Assembly (NCBI RefSeq): GCF_013464485.1
Contig: NZ_RAUX01000030.1
Location: forward strand, 62,829 to 123,114
Length of the DNA stretch: 60,286 nucleotides
Direction of reading: 5' to 3'
From: Stenotrophomonas maltophilia
Lineage (GTDB): Bacteria > Pseudomonadota > Gammaproteobacteria > Xanthomonadales > Xanthomonadaceae
Positions within the stretch are counted from its first letter, which is position 1. The number at the start of each line of letters is the position of its first letter. The notes under the pieces are model-generated. The model did no database searches. It had not been told where the DNA came from and saw nothing but the letters and a program-made list of their open reading frames with translations. This document shows positions 19,067 through 26,838 of the stretch, one piece after another. Both the position numbers and the translations under genes were made by a program.

Positions 19067-19459
19067 CTAGGGCTCGACCAATACCTCAGCTTCCAGGTAT
19101 TGTCGCACCGTCGCGAGGTCACTGAGCCGACCACTGCACATAAGCGCTAGCGCATTATCTCCACTGAACGGAGCAGCCGTATTGGGGCGGCGGACCCAGC
19201 CGTCAGCTTGCTGCTGATTGGGAAAGATGGTGCGTAGCGCGCGGTATATGCCAATCAGGTAGCTCACCCGTTCAAGGGTCTCGGGCCAAATATCATCCAC
19301 AACGCCCGTCTTCAATACAGCGAAGGCGGCCTCCACAGGTTGCCCCAGAATCGCCGATTGCTCCAGTTCTGTCAGGGACCAAGCGTTGACAATTTGAACG
19401 AATGCCTGCAAGGCTGGCCCTGCAAGACCAGGGGCGTTCCTCACGAACGGCTGGCTCAT
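19067..19459 (-). CDS. Xre/MbcA/ParS-type antitoxin-like protein, orphan
   Basis: 130 residues. The C-terminal two thirds match the Xre/MbcA/ParS toxin-binding (DUF2384-like) domain: a helix in ERVSYLIGIYRALRTIF, the conserved Trp and Pro of GWVRRPNTAAPFSG, then ALALMCSGRLSDLATVRQYLEAE. Such proteins neutralise RES-domain NAD-degrading toxins encoded next to them. No RES gene lies on either side, so it is an orphan, or an accessory immunity gene. The N-terminal region is short, without a clear DNA-binding helix-turn-helix. Confidence 0.75.
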   Translation of the reverse strand: MSQPFVRNAPGLAGPALQAFVQIVNAWSLTELEQSAILGQPVEAAFAVLKTGVVDDIWPETLERVSYLIGIYRALRTIFPNQQQADGWVRRPNTAAPFSGDNALALMCSGRLSDLATVRQYLEAEVLVEP

Positions 19460-19578
19460 GATATCGGGCTAGCCACGTGGGTTATCGGTTGTCGTCATGT
19501 GCATATCAGGATTGGCCTCGACCATTCGGCGGTTTCGTCGGCGCTGACATTGCTCTCAAAACTATTTCGTGTCTACAT

Positions 19579-19633
19579 CGTGAGCCTACTGGTACGCGCG
19601 GCCAGATGCGCAGGCGTGAGCCTACTGGTACGC
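19579..19633 (+). repeat. 19-bp direct repeat, two copies 36 bp apart
   Basis: CGTGAGCCTACTGGTACGC occurs at 19579 and 19615 in the gap upstream of the phosphatase gene. Meaning unknown. Confidence 0.8.
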
Positions 19634-19782
19634 AGCTAATCTCAAGTGTTTGATTCTTCGGGAGGCGCCTCGCTTGCGCGCTTCATCAATTCCCATGAGC
19701 GCTGGCATCCACAGCAAAACCTCGTCGAGAGTGGGGTTCATTCCTACTAAACTTGCTCCCACTCTGGACGCAGGAGACCCGT

Positions 19783-20334
19783 GTGGTCAGGACAAGTGTT
19801 TCGGACCCCATCCGCATTGCGGAGCTGGCCGTAGGTACGCAAGGCGGTGCGATAGGAGTCACCTTTGCGCCGGGAAAATTCCAGGAATCGGCGATGACCG
19901 GCGCCTGGGCCAGGGATATCGACATAGACCTTGCCGCGATCCGCACCTGGGGAGCGGACCACCTCATCACGTTGATCGAGCCCTGGGAGTTCGAGGAGCT
20001 TCGGATCACGTCGCTGCCTGAACGCGCCGCTGCCCATGGACTCATCTGGCATGGCTTGCCAATCACCGATGGGGCTGCGCCGGACGCACGCTTGCTGGAC
20101 CGATGGAAGGCGCTAGGACCCTTGTTGTCGCGGGAGCTACGTGCTGGTCGGAAGGTCGTCGTCCATTGCAAAGGTGGACTAGGTCGCGCTGGTACCGTCG
20201 CCTCAATGTTGCTCTTGGACACCGGAACCACCCAAGATGGCGAAGACGCTATACGAATGATCCGACTGGCGCGCCCAGGTGCCGTAGAGACACGGGAACA
20301 GGAAGCCTTCATTCGTGGGTGGACGTCGGGATGA
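19783..20334 (+). CDS. Dual-specificity (CDKN3-like) protein phosphatase A
   Basis: 183 residues. The CX5R site VVHCKGGLGRAGT is the catalytic P-loop of cysteine phosphatases, and the general-acid loop LPITDGAAPD precedes it, as in CDKN3/KAP. A GTG start at 19783 with AGGAG upstream is supported by the paralogue at 46225-46788, which begins the same way (GTG, then xRTS). It would remove phosphate from protein Ser/Thr/Tyr residues or another phosphoester. It overlaps a broken downstream gene by ATGA, so it was once an operon. The phosphatase itself looks intact. Confidence 0.85.
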   Translation: MVRTSVSDPIRIAELAVGTQGGAIGVTFAPGKFQESAMTGAWARDIDIDLAAIRTWGADHLITLIEPWEFEELRITSLPERAAAHGLIWHGLPITDGAAPDARLLDRWKALGPLLSRELRAGRKVVVHCKGGLGRAGTVASMLLLDTGTTQDGEDAIRMIRLARPGAVETREQEAFIRGWTSG

Positions 20335-20500
20335 CCGAAACCAGCGTTCCGGCGTGGTGGCAAAATGGTTCAGCCACGCACTCTTCGACATCGGTACTCC
20401 AGAAGCCATTGAGGCGCTAAAGGCACTCTCAGCTCACTCGGAGACTGAGGTTCGTGACGAGATGGCCTGCCGCCTGACCAAACTAGAGGGCTCAAATTGA
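20330..20500 (+). pseudogene. Broken HEAT-repeat-like gene
   Basis: ATG 20330 overlaps the phosphatase stop and starts MTETSVPAWW, but this frame soon ends. The next frame carries WFSHALFDIGTPEAIEALKA followed by LSAHSETEVRDEMACRL, a helical pair like a HEAT repeat, up to the stop at 20500. A deletion or frameshift at about 20360 explains both pieces. The partner function is lost. Confidence 0.5.
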
Positions 20501-20604
20501 GACCCAACAAGTGGTTCCAGTAGGACTTCCCCGCCTATGGCTGGGACACTCCTGAACCCGGGCGTTGAACGTCCGCTACTGGCCGAAAGGGGGCATCGGT
20601 GCCA

Positions 20605-20882
20605 TGTCAGGTGTCCAACTGGCTGGCGGCGGTGTCGAGTTCGTTTGGCGGCGCTGTCGGGGGGCGTTGATCTGATCAAAGTTCTCGGCGACCTATGGGA
20701 ATGATGGTTCTGATCGAGCAACGATGCTGGTCACCAGGCTCGGTCGCGTGATCATCTTCTGCTGGTCCAGGCGATCAATCTCATCGGTACCCGCAGGTGC
20801 CTAACAAGCTGGTGGCGGTGTCCAGTTCACTTGGTGTCGCTGCCCAGTTCATTTGGTGGCAATGCCCAACTGGCTGGCTGTT
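20605..20882. mobile_element. Decayed transposon ends with 21-22-bp iterated repeats
   Basis: Units resembling GTGTCCAGTTCACTTGGTG begin at about 20611, 20632 and 20654 and again at about 20796, 20817, 20839 and 20861, a regular 21-22-bp step. Multiple terminal repeats of this size are typical of IS21-family ends. No transposase frame remains between them. The surrounding stretch 20501-21357 has no gene that I can see. Confidence 0.55.
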
Positions 20883-21050
20883 TGTAAATGCCCTGACTCG
20901 AGGTATTCGCACTCGGATGAATGCCTTCAGCTTGGCGTCCGCATGCGGACCGCTGCCTTCACTATGGGGAGGGGTTGGTAGGCCAGTGGTTGGGCAGGGA
21001 TACTGCGCCTGAAGCAAATGGTGATAGCCAGCATTTGACCACCTCCTGCC

Positions 21051-21080
21051 ACAAGGACTGACAAGGACTGACCAGGACTG
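21051..21080 (+). repeat. Tandem 10-bp repeat, three copies
   Basis: ACAAGGACTG, ACAAGGACTG, ACCAGGACTG in tandem, with a partial fourth unit. A simple repeat in non-coding DNA. Confidence 0.85.
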
Positions 21081-21357
21081 GCAGGACCGTGAGAGTAACG
21101 AAGCCCGCGACGTCTGCATGGGCCATTCATCGGAGAACGATGATCTGGGGTTCCGGTCGGGGTTGATCGCCAGGCAAGACCAGAAGTTCTCAACCCTTTT
21201 GCAACCGTCCGTGATTTCGGGTTAGAACCCTGGATCGCGTGGACGCCTAGAAGGCTGAGTGACTTCGGTCTACCACCAAGTGCCGGTATCATGTTGGAAA
21301 ATGCGCAGCCGGCGCCCGGGCCGCACTAGTGCGATGTCTGAACCCATGCCTGCGGCG

Positions 21358-21547
21358 GTGAATCGCCCAGGATTTCGTAGACACCTCGCAGCCATAAACT
21401 ATGGCTTAGGCGGAGGTGGTTATGAGCACGAAGCGTTACACGGATGAGTTCAAGATCGAGGCGGTACGGCAGATTGTCGAGTACGGCCGACCGGTAGCTG
21501 AGGTGGCTGAGCGACCAGGTGTGTCGATCCGCTGCTGTCCGATGTAG
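21358..21547 (+). mobile_element. 5' remnant of an IS3-family element
   Basis: A terminal-repeat-like start TGAATCGCCCAGGATTTCG at 21358 is followed by GGAGGTGG and ATG 21422, encoding 41 residues (MSTKRYTDEFKIEAVRQIVE...) of an IS3-type OrfA helix-turn-helix protein. A stop comes at 21545-21547 and the rest of the element is gone. Confidence 0.75.
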
Positions 21548-21642
21548 ATCCCTCGTCGGTGTAGCCCACGCACTTCCGCCAGATGATGGCGCCGCCGGTC
21601 TAAATGTTCGGATCGGGGCCGGCAGGCCGGCCCCATTACTGC

Positions 21643-22977
21643 TCAGCCCATCGGATCCGAATCAGCAAGTTCAGATCGGCCAATCACAGCCCGCTGGGAG
21701 TTCACCGGCTCAGGGTCGGACAGGCCACGGAACGACTCGCCAAGGTCCAGCTCCCCCAGGTTGTACGTGCGCTTGTTTCGCAGCATGCCCAGGCCATCCT
21801 GCCACGCCAGGAGCATCCTCTTGCCGATTTCGCGGAAGCCCGGATGCTCATTGACTGCTTCACGCACCGCCGGTGCGACCTCGGAGATTGCCTGGCCAAT
21901 CTGCTCCACGATCAGGGTTTGATCGCGCGCGGGCACCCCGAATACCGACACGATCGACTGCTGCAGGGTCCGGCCCGGATCCCAAGTCTTTCGACCACCC
22001 AAGCTGATGCCTGGCGGGTTCTTGGCGTATTGGCCATAGGCTGCCGTGGTGAGCATGTCGTAGACAGGCGTAGCCTCAACGTCGCGGCGGGATGTGTACC
22101 GAAGCGCCACGTTCTTCGCATGGCAGTCGGCATTCCTGAGCGCATAAGTCAACAGAACAACCGTGGCGAGATGTCGGTACGCCCTCATCCTGCGATCGGC
22201 AGGAACATGATCGCGAACAGCCCTGGCGATCCGCTCCCACGTGGTTTCGTACTTGTTCGCCGGCCGCATGCCGAGCAGCGCGCAGAAGTCCTCCATGCCC
22301 CATAGGGGCTGGCCGTCGTCATCCACGTCGAAGCGATCCACGACCAGCGCCTGTCCATCTCGCGAGATTTCAGTCTTGGCCGTGGGCAGCACCTTCGCCG
22401 CCACCTGCATCGACAGGTGCTCGTTGAGGGACACGAACGGCAGGTGCGGGGATGAGCCCTTGATGATGTGCCGGTGGGTGAACAGCGTTCCCTTCTTGTG
22501 GTTGCCCAGGCCGGTCAGCTTCTCCGTGTCCAGGAACTTGGGGACGACGCCAGAAACGCCGCTGGTGGCATGCTCGCGCACCAGTTCTGCGAAGGCTTCG
22601 GCGGAGTTGTCGCCCTGCAGGAGCGCGGCCACGTCAACCGGTTTGGCCGGCTCATTGAGCGCGGCGCCAGGGGGCGCGATCTGGATGCGCCCGATCATGT
22701 TCCTGCCGACCACCGACAGCAGGTTCATTGGGCTGCCGCCGATGTGGGGGCCGAACTGCTCCTGCAGCACCTGCAGCAAGTAGCCCTCGGGCAGGTTCAT
22801 CTGGAAGATCGGGTGCAGCTGGTCGTCCCAGTCCCACGGCTCCCGCCGCACCGGCATGGTGAGCGACACGAAGTCGTCTTGCTCCACGTCATCGTGGTAA
22901 CTGAGCCGGCTCGTGAAACTGTTCAGATCCTCCAGCGAGGCGACCTCACGCCCGTGCACATAGACGGACAGTTTCAT
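21643..22977 (-). CDS. hipA: HipA-family serine/threonine kinase toxin
   Basis: 444 residues. It has the HipA N-terminal domain (VYVHGREVASL, MPVRREPWDWDDQLHPIFQMNLPEG), a Gly-rich loop ATSGVSGVVPKFL (about 140-152) with the ATP-contacting Lys, the catalytic NADCHAKN (about 290) and the metal-binding VYDMLTT. HipA kinases phosphorylate aminoacyl-tRNA synthetases such as GltX and cause growth arrest. All key residues are present, so it is probably active. It is encoded after hipB with a 4-bp ATGA overlap, and its expression is presumably repressed by the HipB-HipA complex. Confidence 0.9.
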   Translation of the reverse strand: MKLSVYVHGREVASLEDLNSFTSRLSYHDDVEQDDFVSLTMPVRREPWDWDDQLHPIFQMNLPEGYLLQVLQEQFGPHIGGSPMNLLSVVGRNMIGRIQIAPPGAALNEPAKPVDVAALLQGDNSAEAFAELVREHATSGVSGVVPKFLDTEKLTGLGNHKKGTLFTHRHIIKGSSPHLPFVSLNEHLSMQVAAKVLPTAKTEISRDGQALVVDRFDVDDDGQPLWGMEDFCALLGMRPANKYETTWERIARAVRDHVPADRRMRAYRHLATVVLLTYALRNADCHAKNVALRYTSRRDVEATPVYDMLTTAAYGQYAKNPPGISLGGRKTWDPGRTLQQSIVSVFGVPARDQTLIVEQIGQAISEVAPAVREAVNEHPGFREIGKRMLLAWQDGLGMLRNKRTYNLGELDLGESFRGLSDPEPVNSQRAVIGRSELADSDPMG

Positions 22978-23234
22978 CGGCGCGGCGCCATGTGCTCTTT
23001 CCGGAGCTCATCGAGGTTGCCGGCGGCCCCCTCTTCCTTGAACTCCAGCTCCATGCCCAGGGCGGACAGGACAGCAAGCAGCTTTCGGGATCCGAACTCG
23101 GAGACCCTCCCCAGCTCGAACCGAGACAGCGTGTCCGACGACACACCCGCTTGCGCGGCCACATCGGCCTGGGTCATGCGCAGGGCGCGCCGGCGATTGG
23201 CGACGGCCAACCCTAGTTCCGTGAGCGTTTGCAT
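22974..23234 (-). CDS. hipB: HipB-family XRE antitoxin/repressor
   Basis: 86 residues: an XRE helix-turn-helix (LRMTQADVAAQAGVSSDTLSRFELG, about 17-41) followed by the HipB-type strand region KLLAVLSALGMELEF that forms the dimer sheet. It neutralises HipA and represses the operon. Two 18-bp operators lie at and upstream of its start codon. Confidence 0.9.
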   Translation of the reverse strand: MQTLTELGLAVANRRRALRMTQADVAAQAGVSSDTLSRFELGRVSEFGSRKLLAVLSALGMELEFKEEGAAGNLDELRKEHMAPRR

Positions 23235-23251
23235 TAGACGTATGCACCTAA
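23234..23251. promoter_or_regulatory. HipB operator 1
   Basis: TTAGACGTATGCACCTAA, abutting the hipB start codon. TTAG...CTAA arms match the HipB-type operator plan, and it is nearly identical to operator 2 read on the other strand. Confidence 0.75.
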
Positions 23252-23274
23252 CGAATGGGCGAACGGCCCGACTA

Positions 23275-23292
23275 TTAGGGATATACGCCTAA
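23275..23292. promoter_or_regulatory. HipB operator 2
   Basis: TTAGGGATATACGCCTAA; its reverse complement TTAGGCGTATATCCCTAA matches operator 1 at 14 of 18 positions. Centre-to-centre spacing is 41 bp, about four helical turns, so two HipB dimers could sit on the same face. It lies between hipB and the divergent gene at 23390. Confidence 0.75.
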
Positions 23293-23389
23293 TTTGCAAG
23301 CGGCCAGCGCGGGCTTATGGATTCCGCCTTGCCGAGCACCTTTTGTGCTGATAACGTACGTGCCATATGCACACATAAGAATAACGGCT

Positions 23390-24163
23390 ATGCAGGCACA
23401 CCCCCGCGTGAACTCGTTCCGCCCCGTCGACGCTGAGTCCTTCCAGGAGAGCTCGCCGCACTTCGGCGACTTCGTGACCTGGAATCAGGGCCGATTGTGG
23501 CAGCTGATCAACTCCGAACCGGTGTACCGCCAGATGGCAGCGTTCTCCCTGCGTGGCTTGCCGGCGGTGGCCAGCATCACCCATCTGCTCGCCCCCATCC
23601 TGGCGCCGATCGACGAACTGGCCGAGACCGACCCGGAGGCGGGCAAGACGGCCGACCGCGCACGCCGGGCCATCGGGTCGATGGTACGCGCCGTCCTGGA
23701 GGCCAATGGCTTCCGGAAGACCGGGACGCAGCGAGCAGTACCACCGGAGCCGCGACGCCTGTTCGTCCGCGCCGAAGTCTACGAGCAGGCCCCGCCGGCA
23801 CCGCCGGAGGAAGGGGAATCCTTCGACTGGGACAAGTACGCCGTGCAGGCCTCTTTTGCCAATGTGCGCAGCCTGTCACCCGACCTGGGCGGCCGGCCCC
23901 TGCCGTCGATGTACAGCCCCGACCGGCGCTGGTTCCTGTTGTCCTCCCTGGACATCGATGTCCCAACCGCTTCCGAGGACCAGCTGCGCATCGCGCTCGA
24001 CGCGGTGAAGCGCAGCTACCAGGCCGAACGCAGCAAGCCGACGTTGAACTACCGCCGCCTGTGGGTGCACCAGATCGATTTCTACGAGCTGTGCAACCTG
24101 CTGTTCGGCCTGGTCAGTGATCCGGATGAATTCGCCGATCCTCAAGAACTACTCGAGTCCTGA
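23390..24163 (+). CDS. Hypothetical protein divergent from hipBA
   Basis: 257 residues starting MQAHPRVNSFRPVDAESFQE. Alpha/beta in character, with a long acidic/Pro segment near 130-145 (APPAPPEEGESFDW). No signal peptide, membrane segment or known motif. It shares a 155-bp upstream region with hipB, including operator 2, so it may be co-regulated with the toxin module. I do not recognise the family. A start further upstream (23294) would run through the operator region and is unlikely. Confidence 0.6.
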   Translation: MQAHPRVNSFRPVDAESFQESSPHFGDFVTWNQGRLWQLINSEPVYRQMAAFSLRGLPAVASITHLLAPILAPIDELAETDPEAGKTADRARRAIGSMVRAVLEANGFRKTGTQRAVPPEPRRLFVRAEVYEQAPPAPPEEGESFDWDKYAVQASFANVRSLSPDLGGRPLPSMYSPDRRWFLLSSLDIDVPTASEDQLRIALDAVKRSYQAERSKPTLNYRRLWVHQIDFYELCNLLFGLVSDPDEFADPQELLES

Positions 24164-24225
24164 TGGCTAACTCCGGGGCTATCTCGCCGGGCTAGCAACT
24201 TTGTCGCGGTGCTTCCACTGGAACA

Positions 24226-24491
24226 ATGGGTAAATCGCCCATTGCTACAAGGAAGTCCATGGAAGCTGTAAGCCCCGTCCTGGCAGACAACACCGATCAC
24301 GACGCCCTCTTGGCCAGCTCCGCCAGGAGCTGGCGGAGAATGAGGCAGCCAGCAGGGCCTGGCGCGGACGCACCGAGCGCGCAGAAGCTGAAATCGAGCT
24401 TCTCCGTGCCCATGACGCTGCCCAGGAACTCGATGTGACCCAGTGGCGTTATGCGCTTCGCATCCTCCCTGTGCCCGATTGCACCCACTGA
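24226..24491 (+). pseudogene. Frameshifted small coiled-coil gene
   Basis: ATG 24226 begins MGKSPIATRKSMEAVSPVLAD. After ...DALL (about 24310) the sense continues in another frame as QLRQELAENEAASRAWRG and on to a stop at 24489-24491, about 88 residues in all. One missing C in a GCC run explains it. The second half is a helical coiled coil. Function unknown. The rest of the 24164-24717 gap shows nothing else. Confidence 0.5.
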
Positions 24492-24717
24492 TCCGCGAAG
24501 ACCCATATTTGTTTCGCGTATTATCTATGTGTGTTACTGGCTTCTTCGGCTAAAGGCGGAAGTTCGCTTGGTTGATTTCAATGTTCAGGGGGCGGCTATA
24601 CAGAGTCCTTCAAACAGCGATTTAAATGGCTGATATTAAGCGGCAAGCGAGAACTGAAGTCGGTATTGAGCCTGCAAATATTCGTAGGTGATGCCGTCGA
24701 ACAATTGGGGGGAAAGC

Positions 24718-26838
24718 ATGTATCTGAAGCACATCCGGGCGCGTAACTATCGCGCGTTTGGGGACGGCACAACTGCGCCTAAACTGGATTGGGAGCTCAA
24801 TCCCGGGCTCAATATTCTTGTCGGCGAGAACGATGCGGGCAAGACCGGCATCGTAGATGCCATCCGGCAGGTGTTACTGACAACAAGCTATGAGCCCGTC
24901 AGGCTCTTCGAGCAGGACTTCCACATCGAAGGCAAGAGCCGTGCTCAAACGCTCAGCATCGAGGCTACGCTGTGTGGATTAAGCCCAGATCAAGAGGCAT
25001 CGGTCCTCGAATGGCTCACCCTCGGTGTGGACGGAACCTGCTCGCTCATCCTCCATCTCGAGGCGCGCTACCACCCGCCACAAGCGACGAAGCGAGCGCG
25101 CGTCGAAACCGTCATTCGAACGGGCGCTGCTGGAACCGGACCGGAGGTCGGCTACGCAGTCAGGGAGCTTGTACGCGCGACCTATCTGAGACCACTGCGT
25201 GACGCCGAAGCGGAGCTGCGACCAGGCCGCCAATCACGTCTTTCGCAGATTCTTGGCGCTCACAACGACATCTCAGGCCAAGAGATGAACGACTTCGACA
25301 AGGCCTCGCCAAAGGACGTTCCTGAGCGCTTGGTCGGCTTGATGGCGTTTGCGCAGCACCACCTGGGTGAGCATGAGGTCGTCAAGGGCGTAGAGAAGGA
25401 CATCAACGACAACTACCTCGGCCAGTTCGCGTTCTCGGGTGAGAAGCTTCAGTCGCGCATCCGCATCGCTCCCGACCTGTCGCTGACGCCAATTCTTGAA
25501 AGGTTTGAGCTGTCGTTGTTGCCCGGTGCGCACATCCATCCGGACGAACGCTGTGCGCGAGGCCTTGGTTACAACAACGCGCTGTTCATGGCCACCGAGC
25601 TGGTACTGCTTCGGGGCGGCGAGGAGCTTGCCCTGCTTCTCGTCGAAGAGCCCGAGGCTCACCTCCATCCACAATTGCAGGAACGCGTGATGGATCTGCT
25701 GAAGGAGCATTCCAGTGAGGAGCAGGCGGAGAAGCGCGTGCAGGTCATCATGACGACCCATAGCCCTTCGCTGGTCTCGACCGCACGCATCGAAGACATG
25801 ACGCTGGTGCACAAGGCTCATACCTTTCCGCTGGCCGCCGGAAAGACAAAGCTCAACCGCACCGATTACTCGTTCCTACGCCGCTTCATCGACGCAACCA
25901 AGGCGAACTTATTCTTCGCCCGTGGCGTCATGATGGTTGAGGGGCCCGCCGAAGCCATCTTGGTTCCCGCTATCGCTGAGATGTGCGGGCGGTCATTCTC
26001 AAAACATGGTGTGTCGATGGTCAATGTCGGACACACGGGCCTGTATCACTACGCTCGTATCCTTCAGCGCGAGGGAGACGGTCCGGAAATTCCGATCCCT
26101 GTGGTCTGCCTGACAGACCGGGACATCGTTCCCGACGTCGCAAAGACATATGTCGCCAAACCCGCCAAGGGGAAGCGCTTCGATTCCGACTACTCGGCAC
26201 TGGAGATGGCTGCAGCTGTGCAGAGGAAGAAAGAACGAGCTGAAGGCGGCAAGACTATCGTGTGTGTGTCAGACCGCTGGACGCTTGAGTTCGACCTAGC
26301 GTTACATGGCTGTGCGAAGCTGATGCACATGGCGATTTCGCTGGCAGCCAAGGCAAAGTCTCGCGATGAACGCCTTACAGAAACCGATGAGACAGCGACG
26401 TTGGTTGAAGCTGAGTTGAGCTGGACATCGCTGGAAGGTGCCGGGCACACCGAGGAGGAGCTGGCAGCGATCATTTACAAGCCGCTCCAAGAGAAGGACG
26501 CATCGAAGGCCATCGCCGCCCAGTACGCAGCCCAACTAGTCTGCACGGGAAAGTATGGAACAGGCGAAGACCTGTTCAAGGCTTTGCCTCCTTATCTGCA
26601 GGCAGCACTCTCCCACTTGACTATCGCTCCAGCCGCGAAGCCTGCAGCGACGGCTGACCCAGGAGCGGCAGTACCAACCGCGCTCACCGTGCCTGGAGCT
26701 GCAGCGGCAGTCCCGAGCTCCGCACTGCCCCCGGTGCCCGCAGCATTCCCTTCAGTTCCGTCGGCCATCCCGATCGTGGTGTCCCCAGTCGATCCGCCAA
26801 GCGCGTCGCCTGGTAGCACGCAGGAGAATGGAGCGTGA
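24718..26838 (+). CDS. gajA: Gabija-like GajA: OLD-family ATPase/TOPRIM nuclease
   Basis: 706 residues. The ABC-type ATPase half has Walker A GENDAGKTG (about 37-45) and Walker B LLLVEEPEAHLHP (about 307) with the His switch MTTHSPSLV. The TOPRIM half has the Glu of MMVEGPAEAILVPAIAE and LTDRDIVPD, the metal site for DNA nicking. With the UvrD-type helicase encoded next it forms a class 2 OLD pair, the composition of Gabija, which nicks phage DNA when nucleotide pools fall. The start at 24718 has GGGGGGAA upstream. It is longer than the roughly 580-residue Bacillus GajA: the last 80 residues are a Pro/Ala/Val-rich tail of low complexity. Confidence 0.82.
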   Translation: MYLKHIRARNYRAFGDGTTAPKLDWELNPGLNILVGENDAGKTGIVDAIRQVLLTTSYEPVRLFEQDFHIEGKSRAQTLSIEATLCGLSPDQEASVLEWLTLGVDGTCSLILHLEARYHPPQATKRARVETVIRTGAAGTGPEVGYAVRELVRATYLRPLRDAEAELRPGRQSRLSQILGAHNDISGQEMNDFDKASPKDVPERLVGLMAFAQHHLGEHEVVKGVEKDINDNYLGQFAFSGEKLQSRIRIAPDLSLTPILERFELSLLPGAHIHPDERCARGLGYNNALFMATELVLLRGGEELALLLVEEPEAHLHPQLQERVMDLLKEHSSEEQAEKRVQVIMTTHSPSLVSTARIEDMTLVHKAHTFPLAAGKTKLNRTDYSFLRRFIDATKANLFFARGVMMVEGPAEAILVPAIAEMCGRSFSKHGVSMVNVGHTGLYHYARILQREGDGPEIPIPVVCLTDRDIVPDVAKTYVAKPAKGKRFDSDYSALEMAAAVQRKKERAEGGKTIVCVSDRWTLEFDLALHGCAKLMHMAISLAAKAKSRDERLTETDETATLVEAELSWTSLEGAGHTEEELAAIIYKPLQEKDASKAIAAQYAAQLVCTGKYGTGEDLFKALPPYLQAALSHLTIAPAAKPAATADPGAAVPTALTVPGAAAAVPSSALPPVPAAFPSVPSAIPIVVSPVDPPSASPGSTQENGA

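Noticed and set aside
20605-20882. CRISPR array because of regular 21-22-bp units
   Set aside because: Units are degenerate and contiguous without unique spacers, and no cas genes are present.
24161-24200. attC-like GGCTAAC...GCTAGCAAC after the hypothetical gene at 23390
   Set aside because: Core boxes do not fit RYYYAAC/GTTRRRY and no L boxes or stem were seen.
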